From the NCBI GenBank assembly GCA_014284505.1, contig JAAFYY010000001.1, positions 5,257,845-5,321,844 of the forward strand: DNA of 64,000 nt. Reading direction: 5' to 3'. The position numbers and the translations under genes were made by a program. Under the pieces are notes generated by a model. The model did not search any database. It was not told the origin of the DNA and worked only from the letters and a program-made list of their open reading frames with translations. Below are positions 29,662-39,190 of the stretch, piece after piece; position 1 is the first letter of the stretch, and each line of letters starts with the position of its first letter. This stretch comes from Streptacidiphilus sp. 4-A2. Its GTDB lineage: Bacteria; Actinomycetota; Actinomycetes; Streptomycetales; Streptomycetaceae.

Positions 29662-32449
29662 AGCAGTCCCCCGCCCGCCCGGGCGGACCACCCGCGTCCG
29701 CCCCCTGGGTGCTCACCCGGCTGCGCAGTTCCCGGGGCGCGGCACTGGCGCTGACCCTGCTGGTGCTGGTGTGCGCCTTCCTGGCCGCCGCGCTGCCGCT
29801 GGAGCTCGACCGCTACCAGGATTCCGCGCTGCGGCAGTCGATGACCTCCAGCGACCTGGCCGACAGTTCGCTGCTGGCCACCTCGCAGTTCGGCTACGGC
29901 CGGGCGAATCTGGGCGCCCCGGGTCAGGTCGGCGACGCCGGCCTGGCCGCCGTCGGCAGGCAGGTCGAGGCGGCGGTCCCCCCGCCGCTGCGGCTGGACA
30001 GCCGCGGCGTCAGCTACGGCCTGCACACCTCCGGCACCAAGGACACGCTGACCGACCCGGCGCTGGCCGTCCCCGACGGCCTGCCGCCGGTGCTGACCCT
30101 GGACTGGCAGCCCGACGCCGCCGCGCACTCCCGGCTGGTCTCCGGCCGGCTGCCGCTCGGCACCGGCAGCGAGGTCGGCGGGACGCTCGAACTGGAGACC
30201 GCGTTCAGCGCCGACACGGCCCGGAAGCTGGGCGTGCACGTCGGCTCGGTCCTGCACTTCACCCCCGTCGAGGGCGTTCCGGCGCTGCTGGAGGTGGTCG
30301 GCCTGTTCGCCCCCACCGACCCCGCGCAGCCCTACTGGGCCGACGAACCCGACCTGGCCCAGCCCGCGCTGGACCAGACCCCGGGGGAAACCCCAAGCAC
30401 TACTGGCACGCCGAGGCACTGATCTCCGACGACGCCAAACCGGCCCTGGCCGGCTTCGGTGGGATGAACGCCTACTGGTGGCTGCCGCTGGACCCGGGCA
30501 GCCTGCACGCCTACCAGGTCGGCGCGGACCAGGCGGAACTGGCCGACCTCCAGAGCGGGCCGCTGGCAAGCCAGTTGCTCGGGCTGTCGGCCGTGCCCAA
30601 CGGCGTCGTGATCAATACCTCGGTGCCCACCCTGCTCACCGCCTTCACCAGCCAGTCCGGTGCCGTGCTGCCGCTGCTGAGCATCGGCGCGGCCGGCGCG
30701 GCCGGAGTGGCCCTGACCGTGCTGCTGATGGCCGGCGGCCTGGCCGCCGACCGCCGCGACGGGGAGCTGGCGCTGCTGCGGGCCCGCGGCGGCAGCCTGC
30801 CCGCGCTGGCCCGCCGGTTCTTCGGCGAGACCCTGGTGTGCACCACCCTCGGCGCGGTGCCGGGCGCCGTCCTGGCGCTGTGGCTGCTGCCCGGGCCGCG
30901 CTCGGCCTATGCCCTGCTCGCGGCCGCCGCGGTCTGGCTGACGGCCACCGTGACGATCGCACTGCGGGCGCTGGCCCGCTGCCGCCGCGCGCCCGGCGCC
31001 CGGGAGCGGGCGGACCTGACCTCGGCCCGGCCCTCACGCCGACGCACCGTCGCCGAGGCGGGGGTGCTGGTGGCCGCCGCGGCCGCGGCGGTGCTGGTCC
31101 GCAGGCAGGGCGTGACCACCGGCGGCGGGGTGAACCTGCTGCTGAGCTGCGCGCCGCTGCTGCTGGCGCTCTCCGGGGCGCTGGTGCTGCTGCGGATCTA
31201 CCCCTGGCCGCTGCGGGCGCTGGCCCGCCGCCGGGCCCGGGACCGGGGGCCGTCGGCTTCCTCGGCCTGGCCCGCGCCGGACGCGCCTCCGCGGCCGTGG
31301 CGGTACTGCCACTGCTGGCGCTGCTGCTGGCGCTGACCGTCGGGACCTTCGGCGCGGAGGTGCTCACCGGCATCTCCGACGGCCGCGCCCAGGCCGCGGT
31401 GCAGGAGGTCGGCGCGGACGCCGATGTCAGCTCGATCCTGGACTCGCTGCCGCCGGCGCTGGTCACCGCGGTCAGCCACAGCGCCGGGGTGCGCTCGGTG
31501 GTCGCCATCCAGCAGGACGTCGAGGAGCAGTTCGGCAGCACCGGTCTGAGCTACGACGTGAACGTGTCGACCCGGTCCCCTATGCCGCGCTGGCCAGGCG
31601 CATGGGCGGCGACAGCTTCCAGCCGTCGCTGCTGGACTACAGCGGCCACGGCCCGGTCCCGGTGCTGGCCACCCCGGACGTGGCGGCCTACCTGGGCTCG
31701 CGCCCGCAGCAGCTGACCAACTTCTTCGGGACCTTCCAGGTCCGGGTGGTGGGCACGCTGGACCACGCGCTGATCCCGGACGGCGGCGGCTTCCTGATGG
31801 TGTCCCGGGCGGCCCTGGCCGACCTGCCGACACCGCAGGGCGGCCCGGTGCTGGCCCCGACCACGCTGCTGCTCAGCGGCCCGGTGAACGGCAACGCGCT
31901 GCGGGCGGTCACGGCCCGCACCGAGGGGCCGGTCAGCGTCGAGGTGCAGGTGCGGAGCGAGGTGCTGGCGGCGCTCGACAAGTCGTCGCCGCAGCAGACC
32001 GGCGGCACCGACCTGTACGGCTGGACGGTGGCCGCGGCGGCGCTGCTGAGCGTGCTGGCGATCCTGCTGTCCCTGCTCCAGGCCGCGCCCGGGCGGGCGA
32101 CCCTGCTGGCCCGGCTGCGCACCATGGGGCTGACGCCCGGCCAGGGCTACCGGCTGATCATGCTGGAGGCACTGCCGCAGCTGGTGCTCGGGGTGCTCGC
32201 CGGGCGGCGCTGGGGCTGGCGGCGATCCCGCTGTTCGGCCCGGCGCTGGACCTGTCCGCGCTGGTCGGCTCGACCGCGGGCTGAGCCCGGTCGGCTCGAT
32301 CGGCCCGGCCGCACTGAAGGCCGCGCCGCTGCCGACCTGGGCCCGGCGCTGGGGCTGCTGCTGCTCGGGGCCGCCGTGGTGCCGCCGAGGCGGCGGTGGT
32401 CGGCAAACGTCAGATCAGTACCGAGTTGAGGGCAGGGGACCAGCGATGA
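29658..32449 (+). CDS. FtsX-like ABC transporter permease 2 (multiply frameshifted)
   Basis: Second permease of the same transporter, about 930 residues. The N-terminal helix is AALALTLLVLVCAFLAAALPL. A long extracytoplasmic domain is followed by membrane clusters at about 30660-30990, 31050-31200, 31300-31370 and 32020-32270. The LLRARGGSLPALARRFFGE loop is typical of FtsX permeases, whose substrates are often lipids or peptides. Frames break near 30390, 31250, 31575, 32205, 32282 and 32385. The true end is the TGA at 32447-32449 (RAGDQR*), overlapping ATG 32446 of the ATPase gene. Confidence 0.78.
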
Positions 32450-33476
32450 CCACCACCGAGGACGACCACGTCCCCACCCTGGACGAACTGCGCGACCGCG
32501 TCGCCGCCGCACGCCGGCAACCGGCCTACGGGCACGACTCGGTGATCGCCGTCGACCAGCTGGTGCGGATCTTCTCCGCCGACGGGGTGGAGGTGCAGGC
32601 GCTCCAGGGGATGGACCTGACCGTCGCCGCCGGGGACCTGGTGGCCCTGGTCGGCGCGTCCGGCAGCGGCAAGTCCACGCTGCTGCAGATCCTGGCCGGG
32701 CTGGACGTGCCCACCGCCGGGCGGGCCAGCGTCGCCGGATGCGACCTGCTCCAGATGAGCGCCAAGGAACGGCTGCGCTACCGGCAGAGCGTGGTGGGCT
32801 TCGTCTGGCAGCAGACCGCCCGCAACCTGCTGCCTTTTATGACGGCACGTCAGAATGTGGCGTTGCCCATGCAGTTGTGCGGACGGTCGGGCGCGGCTCG
32901 CGCCGCAGCCGGGCCGCCAGATCCGCCGAGCTGCTGGACCTGCTCGGCGTCGGCCACTGCATGGACCGCCGCCCGCAGCAGCTGTCCGGCGGTGAGCAGC
33001 AGCGGGTCGCCATCGCGGTGGCGCTGGCCAACCAGCCCTCGGTGGTGCTCGCCGACGAGCCCACCGGCGAGCTGGACTCGGAGACCTCCAACCAGATCTT
33101 CGAGGCCTTCCGCACCATCAACCGGGAGTTGGGCGCGACCGTGGTGATCGTCACCCACGACCTGATGGTCGCCGGGGAGGTACGCCGCACGGTCGCCATC
33201 CGCGACGGCCGGGCCAGCTCCGAGGTGCTGCGCCGGGTCGCCACCGGCAAGGACGGCGCCGAGTCGCTGGAGTCGCGCGAGTACGCGGTACTCGACCGGG
33301 CCGGACGGGTGCAGCTGCCGCGCCAGTTCGTGGAGGCCCTGGGCCTGGAGCACCGGGTCGGACTGACCCTGGAGCCGGACCACGTCGGGGTCTGGCCCCA
33401 GGCCGGGGAGTCCGAGGACGCCGGGGAGTCGAAGCAGTCCGAGGAGTCCGGGCAGGCCGAGGACGCCGGGGAGTGA
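32446..33476 (+). CDS. ABC transporter ATP-binding protein with C-terminal AbrB-like domain (one frameshift)
   Basis: Cytoplasmic ATPase energising the two FtsX-like permeases. Walker A is GASGSGKST (about residue 69), the Q-loop region WQQTARNLLPF, signature LSGGEQQRVAIA, Walker B VVLADEPTGELD and H-loop VTHD. The frame breaks near 32890-32910. After the nucleotide-binding domain an unusual tail contains EYAVLDRAGRVQLPRQF, VEALGL and EPDHVGVWP, which resembles a SpoVT/AbrB swapped-hairpin domain, then a Glu/Ser-rich end. The three genes overlap by ATGA junctions and form one operon. Confidence 0.87.
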
Positions 33477-33482
33477 GCCGGT

Positions 33483-33507
33483 CGCCGCGCGGCTGGGCCG
33501 CGCGGCG
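33483..33507. terminator. Bidirectional hairpin
   Basis: CGCCGCGCGGC-TGG-GCCGCGCGGCG is an 11-bp perfect stem with a 3-base loop filling the 34-base gap between the convergent ATPase and RibD-like genes. Confidence 0.55.
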
Positions 33508-33510
33508 GCC

Positions 33511-34640
33511 TCAGCGCAGGTGGGCGTTGACCTCGCGGGCCTCGGCCGCCAGCTCGGGGCACTCCAGCACGGTCACCCCGGCCTGCTCCAGCAGCTCCAC
33601 CCCCTGGCAGTCGGCCACGAACCGGGCGGGCTCCCGCCAGGCGAGCACCACCCGGCGGATCCCGGACGCCAGCACCCGCTGGGCGCAGGGCGTCGGGTCG
33701 GAAGCCCGGGCGCTGCACGGCTCCAGGGTGCTGTAGAGGGTGGCGCGCAGCCGCGGGTCGGCCGGGTCGATCCTGGCCAGCGCCACCTGCTCGGCGTGTA
33801 CGGCCGGGCCGGTCTCCCGGGAGTAGCCGCGCGCCAGCTCGGTGCCGTCCTCGGCGACGACCAGCGCGCCGACCGAGTAGGCGGTCTGCGACGGGGGGCA
33901 GGCCCGGGACAGCTCGACGGCCCGCGCCAGCGCCCGCCGGTCCGCCTCGGTCAGCCGCGCCGGATCCGGCGGCCTGGGCACCAGGTAGCGCAGCAGCGCG
34001 ATGTCGCCGACCGTCCTGGTCTCCGCCAGGACCATCCGGTGCAGCGCGTCCTGCGGGAAGCGCCCGGCGTTGACAAAGCGCGGGCGGCGTCGACGCCGAC
34101 GAAGAAGGGGGCCACCGCGAGCTGGATCTCGTCGGCCAGCCCGAGGTCAGGAACAGGGTGTGCACCGCGCTGCCGCCCTCGACCATCAGCCGGCGCACCC
34201 CGCGCCCGCCCAGGTCGTCCAGGACCGCGCCCAGGTCCAGCTCCGGACCCGTGCCGACGACCTCGGCCAGGCCGTCCAGCCGCTTCAGCCGGGGCAGCGC
34301 CCGGTCCGGGGCGTAGACCAGCCGCTCGTCGCCGTGGTGCCAGAAGCGCAGCTCCGGATCCAGCTCACCGCGGCCGGTGAGGACCACCCGCAGCGGATGC
34401 GCGGACAGCCCGAGCGCGACCCGTTCGGCGCGCCGCAGCGGCGAGTTGACCAGCAGCCGCGGATTGTCCCCGCGCAGCGTGCCCGCGCCGACCAGCACCG
34501 CGTCGCTGCCGGCCCGCAGCCGGTCCACCCGGTCCAGATCCTCCGGCCCGGAGAGCACCAGCCGCTCGGGGGGCGTCGTCGATGTGCCCGTCGACCGACA
34601 TGGCGACGCTGAGCAGGACATAGGGACGGCGTACGGTCAT
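33511..34640 (-). CDS. RibD-like fusion, reductase then deaminase (reversed order, frameshifted)
   Basis: About 376 residues combining a dihydrofolate-reductase-like RibD_C domain with a cytidine-deaminase-like domain. The N-terminal half shows VLLSVAMSVDGHIDD, GAGTLRGDNPRLLV and LMVEGGSAVHTLF. The C-terminal half shows VHAEQVALA, giving the zinc His and catalytic Glu, and EPCSARASDPTPC, giving the zinc Cys pair. Classical RibD has the deaminase first, so the order is inverted. Frames break near 34573, 34143 and 34083. ATG 34640 begins MTVRRPYVLL. A pyrimidine step of riboflavin synthesis, or a related pathway, is likely. No other rib gene is nearby. Confidence 0.8.
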
Positions 34641-34688
34641 GGTCCAACGGTGCCACACCGACGGCCGGGGCCGAAGGTGTGGATCACC

Positions 34689-34758
34689 ATCACTGTGGCT
34701 GAATCACTGCGGCCTGATCACTGCCGCTGAATCACTGCGTGTGGATCACTGCGTGTGA
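34689..34758. repeat. Five-copy 14-bp tandem array (ATCACTG units)
   Basis: ATCACTG(C/T) recurs at 34689, 34703, 34717, 34731 and 34745, exactly 14 bases apart, followed by six variable bases (GGCTGA-, CGCTGA- or GTGTGR-like). It fills the gap between the RibD-like start (34640, minus) and the phosphopantetheinyl transferase stop, and its last unit overlaps that stop codon. Confidence 0.85.
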
Positions 34759-35407
34759 ATCAGCAGGCGGTCGGAGCGCAGCGCGACGGCGGCGGCGAAG
34801 CCGGGGGCGCGGCCGTGTCGGCCAGGCTCCAGCCGACCGGGGCGGGCTGCCGGTCACCCACGTAGTCGAGGTCCATCGCCCGCCCGAGGCCGGTACCGAT
34901 GCCCTTGAGGTAGGCCTCCTTGCGGGTCCACAGCCGGGAGAAGGCGCTCAGGTCGTTGCCCACGGCCTTCAGCTCCGCCTGCTCGTCCGGGTGCAGCACG
35001 TCGACCAGGCCGTCGATCGCGTCCGCCGCGGGCCACTGCTCGACGTCCGCGCCCACCGGGTCGCCGGCGACAGCGACCATCGCCAGCGGTCCCGCGTGCG
35101 AGAGCGAGAAGTGCGGCGCCGAGGGGAGGTCCGCGAGCGCCGGACGGCCGTGCGGGCCGCCGCAGCACGGGCACACCTCACGGGTGAAGCGCAGCTGCTC
35201 CGGCGCGGTCTCGGTGTAGCGGGCGAGGATCCGGCGCAGCAGCAGATGCGAGGCGGCATAGCGGTCACGGTCCTGCGGGCGCACGAAGCGCGCCGCCCGG
35301 GCCTGCTCCTCGGCGTCCAGGACATCCGGCTCGCGCGGGATCCGGGCGGTCTCGCGCAGCCACAGGTGTACCTCGCCGGGCCCCGGCACGGTCAGTTGCT
35401 CGGTCAC
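34746..35407 (-). CDS. 4'-phosphopantetheinyl transferase, Sfp/HetI-type (3' frameshift)
   Basis: Transfers phosphopantetheine from CoA to carrier-protein serines. The family motifs GADVEQW (about residue 120) and FSRLWTRKEAYLKGIG (about 160-175) supply the metal-binding Asp and Glu and the Lys. PHFSLSHAG marks the N-terminal half. The read-through frame ends ...RCAPTAC, but one base in the G-run 34803-34807 restores a tail GFAAAVALRSDRLLIHTQ and a stop at 34746-34748, giving about 221 residues. The start is GTG 35407. It could serve the NRPS/PKS carriers beginning at 52 kb, though it is not in that operon. Confidence 0.87.
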
Positions 35408-35501
35408 GCCCCGAGCCTATCGGCTCGGCCGGGCCCAGGTCAGGGCTTTGATCAAGCCAGGACGCCGGGCCGGTTCCGCTGCCTTGGGGGACAATGCCCG
35501 C

Positions 35502-35948
35502 ATGGCGAGAGCGAAGACGAAGGCGACGAACGAGGCGACGACCGAGACGGCGGCCGGAGTGGCGGCGCCGGTGACCGGGCCGTGCCCGTGCGGGCTGGGG
35601 CGGCCGTACCAGGAGTGCTGCGGCGTCTACCATCAGGGCCGGGCCGCCGCGCCCACCGCCGAGGCGCTGATGCGCTCCCGCTACAGCGCCTTCGCCGTCG
35701 GCGACCAGCCCTACCTGCTGCGCAGCTGGCACCCCTCGACCCGGCCGGCCCGGCTGGAGCTCGACCCGGCCCAGCGCTGGGTGCGGCTGGAGGTGCTGTC
35801 GGTCCAGGGCGGCAGCGCTTTCCACAGCGAGGGCAGCGTCGAGTTCCGGGCGTACTGCCGCGAGCACGGGCAGGAGGACGTGCTGCACGAGCACAGCCGC
35901 TTCGTCCGCGACCAGGGCGCCTGGGTCTACCTGGACGGTGAGGGCTGA
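35502..35948 (+). CDS. YchJ family protein (UPF0225, SEC-C zinc motif)
   Basis: Intact 148-residue protein. A disordered Ala/Thr/Lys-rich start is followed by a SEC-C-like zinc motif CPCGLGRPYQECCG and YHQG (about residues 28-46), then a conserved YchJ core (ALMRSRYSAFAVGD, YLLRSWHPSTRP). The function of the family is unknown. ATG 35502 was preferred to the upstream GTG/ATG candidates because the family N-terminus fits. The stop overlaps the next start (TGATG). Confidence 0.85.
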   Translation: MARAKTKATNEATTETAAGVAAPVTGPCPCGLGRPYQECCGVYHQGRAAAPTAEALMRSRYSAFAVGDQPYLLRSWHPSTRPARLELDPAQRWVRLEVLSVQGGSAFHSEGSVEFRAYCREHGQEDVLHEHSRFVRDQGAWVYLDGEG

Positions 35949-36525
35949 TGGCCGCCGACGATCTCGAGACCGTCGCCTTCGAGTCGGCCGAGGAGTTCGA
36001 GGCCTGGCTCGCGGAGCACCACGCCGACTCCCCCGGGATCTGGCTGAAGCTCCGCAAGAAGGCCCCGGGCGTGCGCGCTCGACTATGCCCAGGCCCTGGA
36101 GTGCGCGCTCTGCTTCGGCTGGATCGACGGCCGCAAGGGCGCGCTGGACGACGCGTTCTGGTTGCAGCGGTTCACCCCGCGCACGGCCAGGAGCAAATGG
36201 TCGAAGATCAACCGGGACCGGGCGACCGCCCTGGCCGAGCAGGGCCGGATGCGTCCGGCGGGGCTGGCCGAGGTCGAGCGGGCCAGGGCCGACGGCCGCT
36301 GGGAGGCCGCCTACGACGGTGCCGGCCGCGCGACCGGTGCCGCCGGACCTGGCCGCGGCGCTGGCCGCGAACCCGGCCGCCGCCGCGTTCTTCGAGACCC
36401 TGGACGGCGCGAACCGGTACGCGGTGCTGTACCGGGTCCAGGACGCCAAGAGGCCGCAGACCCGGGCCCGGCGCATCGAGACCTTTGTCGCGATGCTGGC
36501 CGAGGGCCGGAAGCTGCACCCCTGA
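35948..36525 (+). CDS. YdeI/OmpD-associated family protein (frameshifted)
   Basis: About 193 residues of the YdeI-like family. Visible conserved pieces are EEFEAWLAEHH, GIWLKLRKKAPG, then in the next frame ALDYAQALECALCFGWIDGR and FTPRTARSKWSKINRDR. A C-terminal helical part (AANPAAAAFFETLDGANRYA) follows. Breaks lie near 36078 and 36325-36345. Its biochemical role is unsettled. The TGATG overlap with YchJ suggests co-translation. Confidence 0.8.
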
Positions 36526-36556
36526 GCCACTCCCGGACAGGCCCTACGCTCCTGCC

Positions 36557-37030
36557 ATGACGACGACCCACAGCTATGACGTGACGGTGGAGTGGACCGG
36601 CAACCTGGGTTCCGGCACCGGCAGTTACCGCTCGTACAGCCGCGACCACGAGCTGCTGGCGGACGGCCGGCCGCCGATCGCGGCCTCCTCCGACCCGGCC
36701 TTCCGCGGCGATCCGGCCCGCTGGAACCCGGAGCAGCTGCTGCTGGCCTCGGTGGCGCAGTGCCACCTGCTCTGGTACCTGCATCTGTGCGCGGCCGACG
36801 GCGTCGTCGTCACCGACTACGCCGACCGGGCCGAGGGCGTGATGACCATGGACGAGACCGGTGGCGGCGGCCAGTTCAGCTCGGTCACGCTGCACCCCGA
36901 GGTGACCGTGGCCGAGGAGTCGATGGTGGACAAGGCCCGCGCCCTGCACGGCGAGGTGCACGCGGTCTGCTTCATCGCCCGCTCGGTGAACTTCCCGATC
37001 GCGCACCGCCCGGTGATCACCGTCGGCTGA
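36557..37030 (+). CDS. OsmC-family peroxiredoxin-like protein
   Basis: Intact 157-residue thiol-dependent hydroperoxide-reductase-fold protein. The two redox Cys regions are AQCHLLWYLHLC (about residues 75-86) and HAVCFIARSV (about 138). ATG 36557 lies 31 bases after the YdeI-like stop with a weak ribosome site. It is probably the last gene of the YchJ-YdeI-OsmC run, since a strong terminator follows at 37068. Confidence 0.88.
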   Translation: MTTTHSYDVTVEWTGNLGSGTGSYRSYSRDHELLADGRPPIAASSDPAFRGDPARWNPEQLLLASVAQCHLLWYLHLCAADGVVVTDYADRAEGVMTMDETGGGGQFSSVTLHPEVTVAEESMVDKARALHGEVHAVCFIARSVNFPIAHRPVITVG

Positions 37031-37067
37031 CCCCGCGCCCCCTGAACCGCCGTACCTGAACCGCCGC

Positions 37068-37105
37068 CCCTGAACCGCCGCCGATCGCGGCGGTTCAGGG
37101 CTTTT
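37068..37105 (+). terminator. Strong intrinsic terminator after osmC-like gene
   Basis: CCCTGAACCGCCGC (37068-37081) pairs perfectly with 37087-37100 around a 5-base loop, and TTTT follows at 37102-37105. Two further CCTGAACCGCC copies lie just upstream, so the stem arm belongs to a small direct-repeat series. Confidence 0.88.
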
Positions 37106-37297
37106 CACGGCTTCTCACAGCTTTTGCGGGGATAGCGGCAAACGGCCGAGGCATGGGCGGGGGCTGTCTTGCCGATCGAGACCACGGGCGGGCGAAGCGA
37201 TCATGAAGCGGCCCGCCGTACGGCCCATCACACCCCACCCACCTGCGACGACGCCCTGCGCCGTGGGCGGCCCGGCAACGCCCGGGGCCGTTGGGGA

Positions 37298-37326
37298 TTG
37301 CACTGGCCTCCCCGCCCGGATAGCCT
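37298..37326 (+). promoter_or_regulatory. Promoter of the riboswitch / monooxygenase operon
   Basis: TTGCAC (37298-37303), 17 bases, TAGCCT (37321-37326). The predicted start near 37333 coincides with the 5' end of the riboswitch, which supports both calls. Confidence 0.65.
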
Positions 37327-37329
37327 CCG

Positions 37330-37442
37330 GTCAGGTTATGAGTGTCAGCGACAAGCCCTGGCTTGCTGACCGGCAACCCTCCTCACGCGGCGGGGTGCTC
37401 CAGGTGACGACCAGGCGGGCCCGTCCGGGTAGCGCAAGCGCA
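37330..37442 (+). promoter_or_regulatory. SAM-IV-type riboswitch
   Basis: Structured leader resembling the actinobacterial SAM-IV class. Conserved pieces in order are TATGAGTGTCAGCG, a GCC/GGC arm, GCTGACCGGCAACCCTCC (the CGGCAACC core binds SAM), GGCGGGGTGCTCC, AGGTGACGACC and a distal CGCAAGCG pseudoknot-like segment. TCAGC and GCTGA form an internal stem. SAM-binding leaders generally switch off sulfur-assimilation genes when SAM is plentiful. I recognise it from memory of the consensus; exact ends are uncertain. Confidence 0.82.
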
Positions 37443-37484
37443 GGAGCGAGCGGCTCGGGCCGGATCGAGGCGGAGGTGACGGCA

Positions 37485-37604
37485 GTGCAGGCACAGCAGA
37501 CGCAGGCGTTCGCCCGGATCGCACCGCACGGCGGCCTGGTCGGGTCCTACTCCCGCCGCCACATCGACCTCCAGCGCGTCGCCGGCGCCCTGTGTACGGG
37601 CTGA
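37485..37604 (+). CDS. Cys-containing leader peptide (uORF)
   Basis: A 39-residue uORF starting GTG 37485, eight bases after GGAGG (37472-37476). Its C-terminus, SRRHIDLQRVAGALCTG, matches the actinobacterial 'putative leader peptide' type (R-H-I-D-L ... Cys near the end) found before sulfur genes. A Cys codon (TGT) lies three codons before the stop, so ribosome stalling at low charged tRNA-Cys could alter the downstream RNA fold. It sits between the riboswitch and the monooxygenase genes. Confidence 0.75.
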   Translation: MQAQQTQAFARIAPHGGLVGSYSRRHIDLQRVAGALCTG

Positions 37605-37756
37605 CGACGCCCCTTCCGCACAGCCGAGGCATCCGGCGGCAGCGCTCCGCGCCGCAGCCGCGCCACTGACCCCTTCCCGAACCGGTCCGCCCCCGCCGCA
37701 TCGACGCGCGCCCGGCACCACCCCGGTTCGGTCATGTCCAGCGCCACCCACTCCGG

Positions 37757-37787
37757 GGCTGCGGGCGACATCAGCGTGCCCGCAGCC
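37757..37787 (+). promoter_or_regulatory. Leader hairpin before first monooxygenase gene
   Basis: GGCTGCGGGC (37757-37766) and GCCCGCAGCC (37778-37787) form a perfect 10-bp stem with an 11-base loop, ending 20 bases before ATG 37808. It may be an attenuation or translation-control element coupled to the leader peptide. The rest of 37605-37807 shows no gene. Confidence 0.5.
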
Positions 37788-37807
37788 GAGTAGAGAGCGA
37801 ACTCGTC

Positions 37808-39167
37808 ATGCCCTCCTCGTCCAGCTCCCCCGAGACCGGCTCCGCAGCAACCAGTTCCGCAGCGACCGGCTCCGCAGCGACCGGCAACCCAGAGGCCGGC
37901 TTCCCCCCGCCCGGCTCCGCCGACCCCTCCCCCGCCGCGCCGCTGCACCTGGCGGCGGCCCTCGACGGCGCCGGCTGGCACCCCGCCGCCTGGCGCGAAC
38001 CCCAGGCCCGCCCAAGGGAGTTGCTCAGCGCGCGCTACTGGAGCGACCTGGTCGCCGAGGCCGAGCGCGGGCTGCTGGACTTCGTCACCATCGAGGACTC
38101 GCTCAGCGTCCAGTCCTCGCTGCCGTACCAGGGCCCGGACGACCGCACCGACCAGGTGCGCGGGCGGCTGGACGCGGTGCTGACCGCCGCCCGGATCGCC
38201 CCGCTGAGCCGCCGGATCGGGCTGATCCCGACCGCGGTCACCACCCACACCGAGCCGTTCCACCTGTCCAAGGCCATCGCCACCCTCGACTACGTCAGCG
38301 GCGGGCGGGCCGGGATCCGGGTCCAGGTCTCCACCCGCCCGGACGAGACCGCGCACTTCGGCCGCCGCACCCTGCTGCCGCTGCCCTCCGACCAGGCCGG
38401 TTTCACCGCCCCCGAGTTCCAGTCGGCCGTCGCCGAGCGCTTCGACGAGGCCGAGGACTATGTCGAGGTGCTGCGCCGGCTCTGGGACAGCTGGGAGGAC
38501 GACGCGGAGATCCGCGACGCCGCCACCGGGCGCTTCGTGGACCGGCGCAAACTGCACTACATCGACTTCCAGGGACGGTACTTCAGCGTCAAGGGCCCGT
38601 CCATCACGCCCCGCCCGCCGCAGGGCCAGCCGCTGGTCACCGCGCTCGCCCACTCCGCCGTGCCGTACCGGCTGGTCGGCCGTGCCGCCGACGTCGGCTA
38701 CACCACCCCGCGGGACGCCGCCCAGGCCCGCGCGGCCGTGGCGCAGATCCGCGCCGCGCAGGCCGCCGCCGGGCGCTCCGGGGAGACCGTGCACGTCTTC
38801 GGCGACCTGGTGGTCTTCCTGGACGACCAGGCGGCCACCGCCACGGCCCGCAAGGACCGGCTGGACCAGCTGGCGCAGGCCGAGTACACCAGCGACGCAC
38901 TGGTGTTCACCGGCACCGCCGGCAACTCGCTGATCTGCTGCTGGAGTTGCGGCAGGCCGGGCTGAGCGGCTTCCGGCTGCGGCCGGGTGCGCTGCCGCAC
39001 GACCTGGAGCAGATCACCCGGCGGCTGGTGCCGGAGCTCCAGCGCCGCGGCGCCTTCCGGCAGGCCTACGAGGCGGACACGCTGCGCGCCTGCTGGGGCT
39101 GCCGCGGCCGGAGAACCGCTATGCCCCCACCGCTGCCGCCGCCGCTGTTGCCGCCGCCGCCCGCTGA
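37808..39167 (+). CDS. LLM-class flavin-dependent monooxygenase 1 (frameshifted)
   Basis: TIM-barrel flavoprotein of about 453 residues, first gene of the riboswitch operon. A Ser/Ala/Thr/Gly repeat tail of some 45 residues precedes the luciferase-like domain (LLDFVTIEDSLSVQSS, RRIGLIPTAVTTHTEPF, ATLDYVSGGRAGIRVQVS). Breaks near 38930 and 39087 move the frame; the restored end reads GLSGFRLRPGALPHDLEQI and PENRYAPTAAAA, with a stop at 39165-39167. Such enzymes oxidise or desulfurise organic substrates using reduced flavin supplied by a reductase. Substrate unknown. Confidence 0.82.
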
Positions 39168-39190
39168 CGCCCGGAAGGACTGTCCGACCC

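Noticed and set aside
26229-32449. Treating the FtsX permeases as decayed pseudogenes
   Set aside because: Restored sequence retains all membrane segments and the ATPase-contact loops, and the ATGA overlaps with neighbours are preserved. The indel pattern matches that of essential-looking genes in the window.
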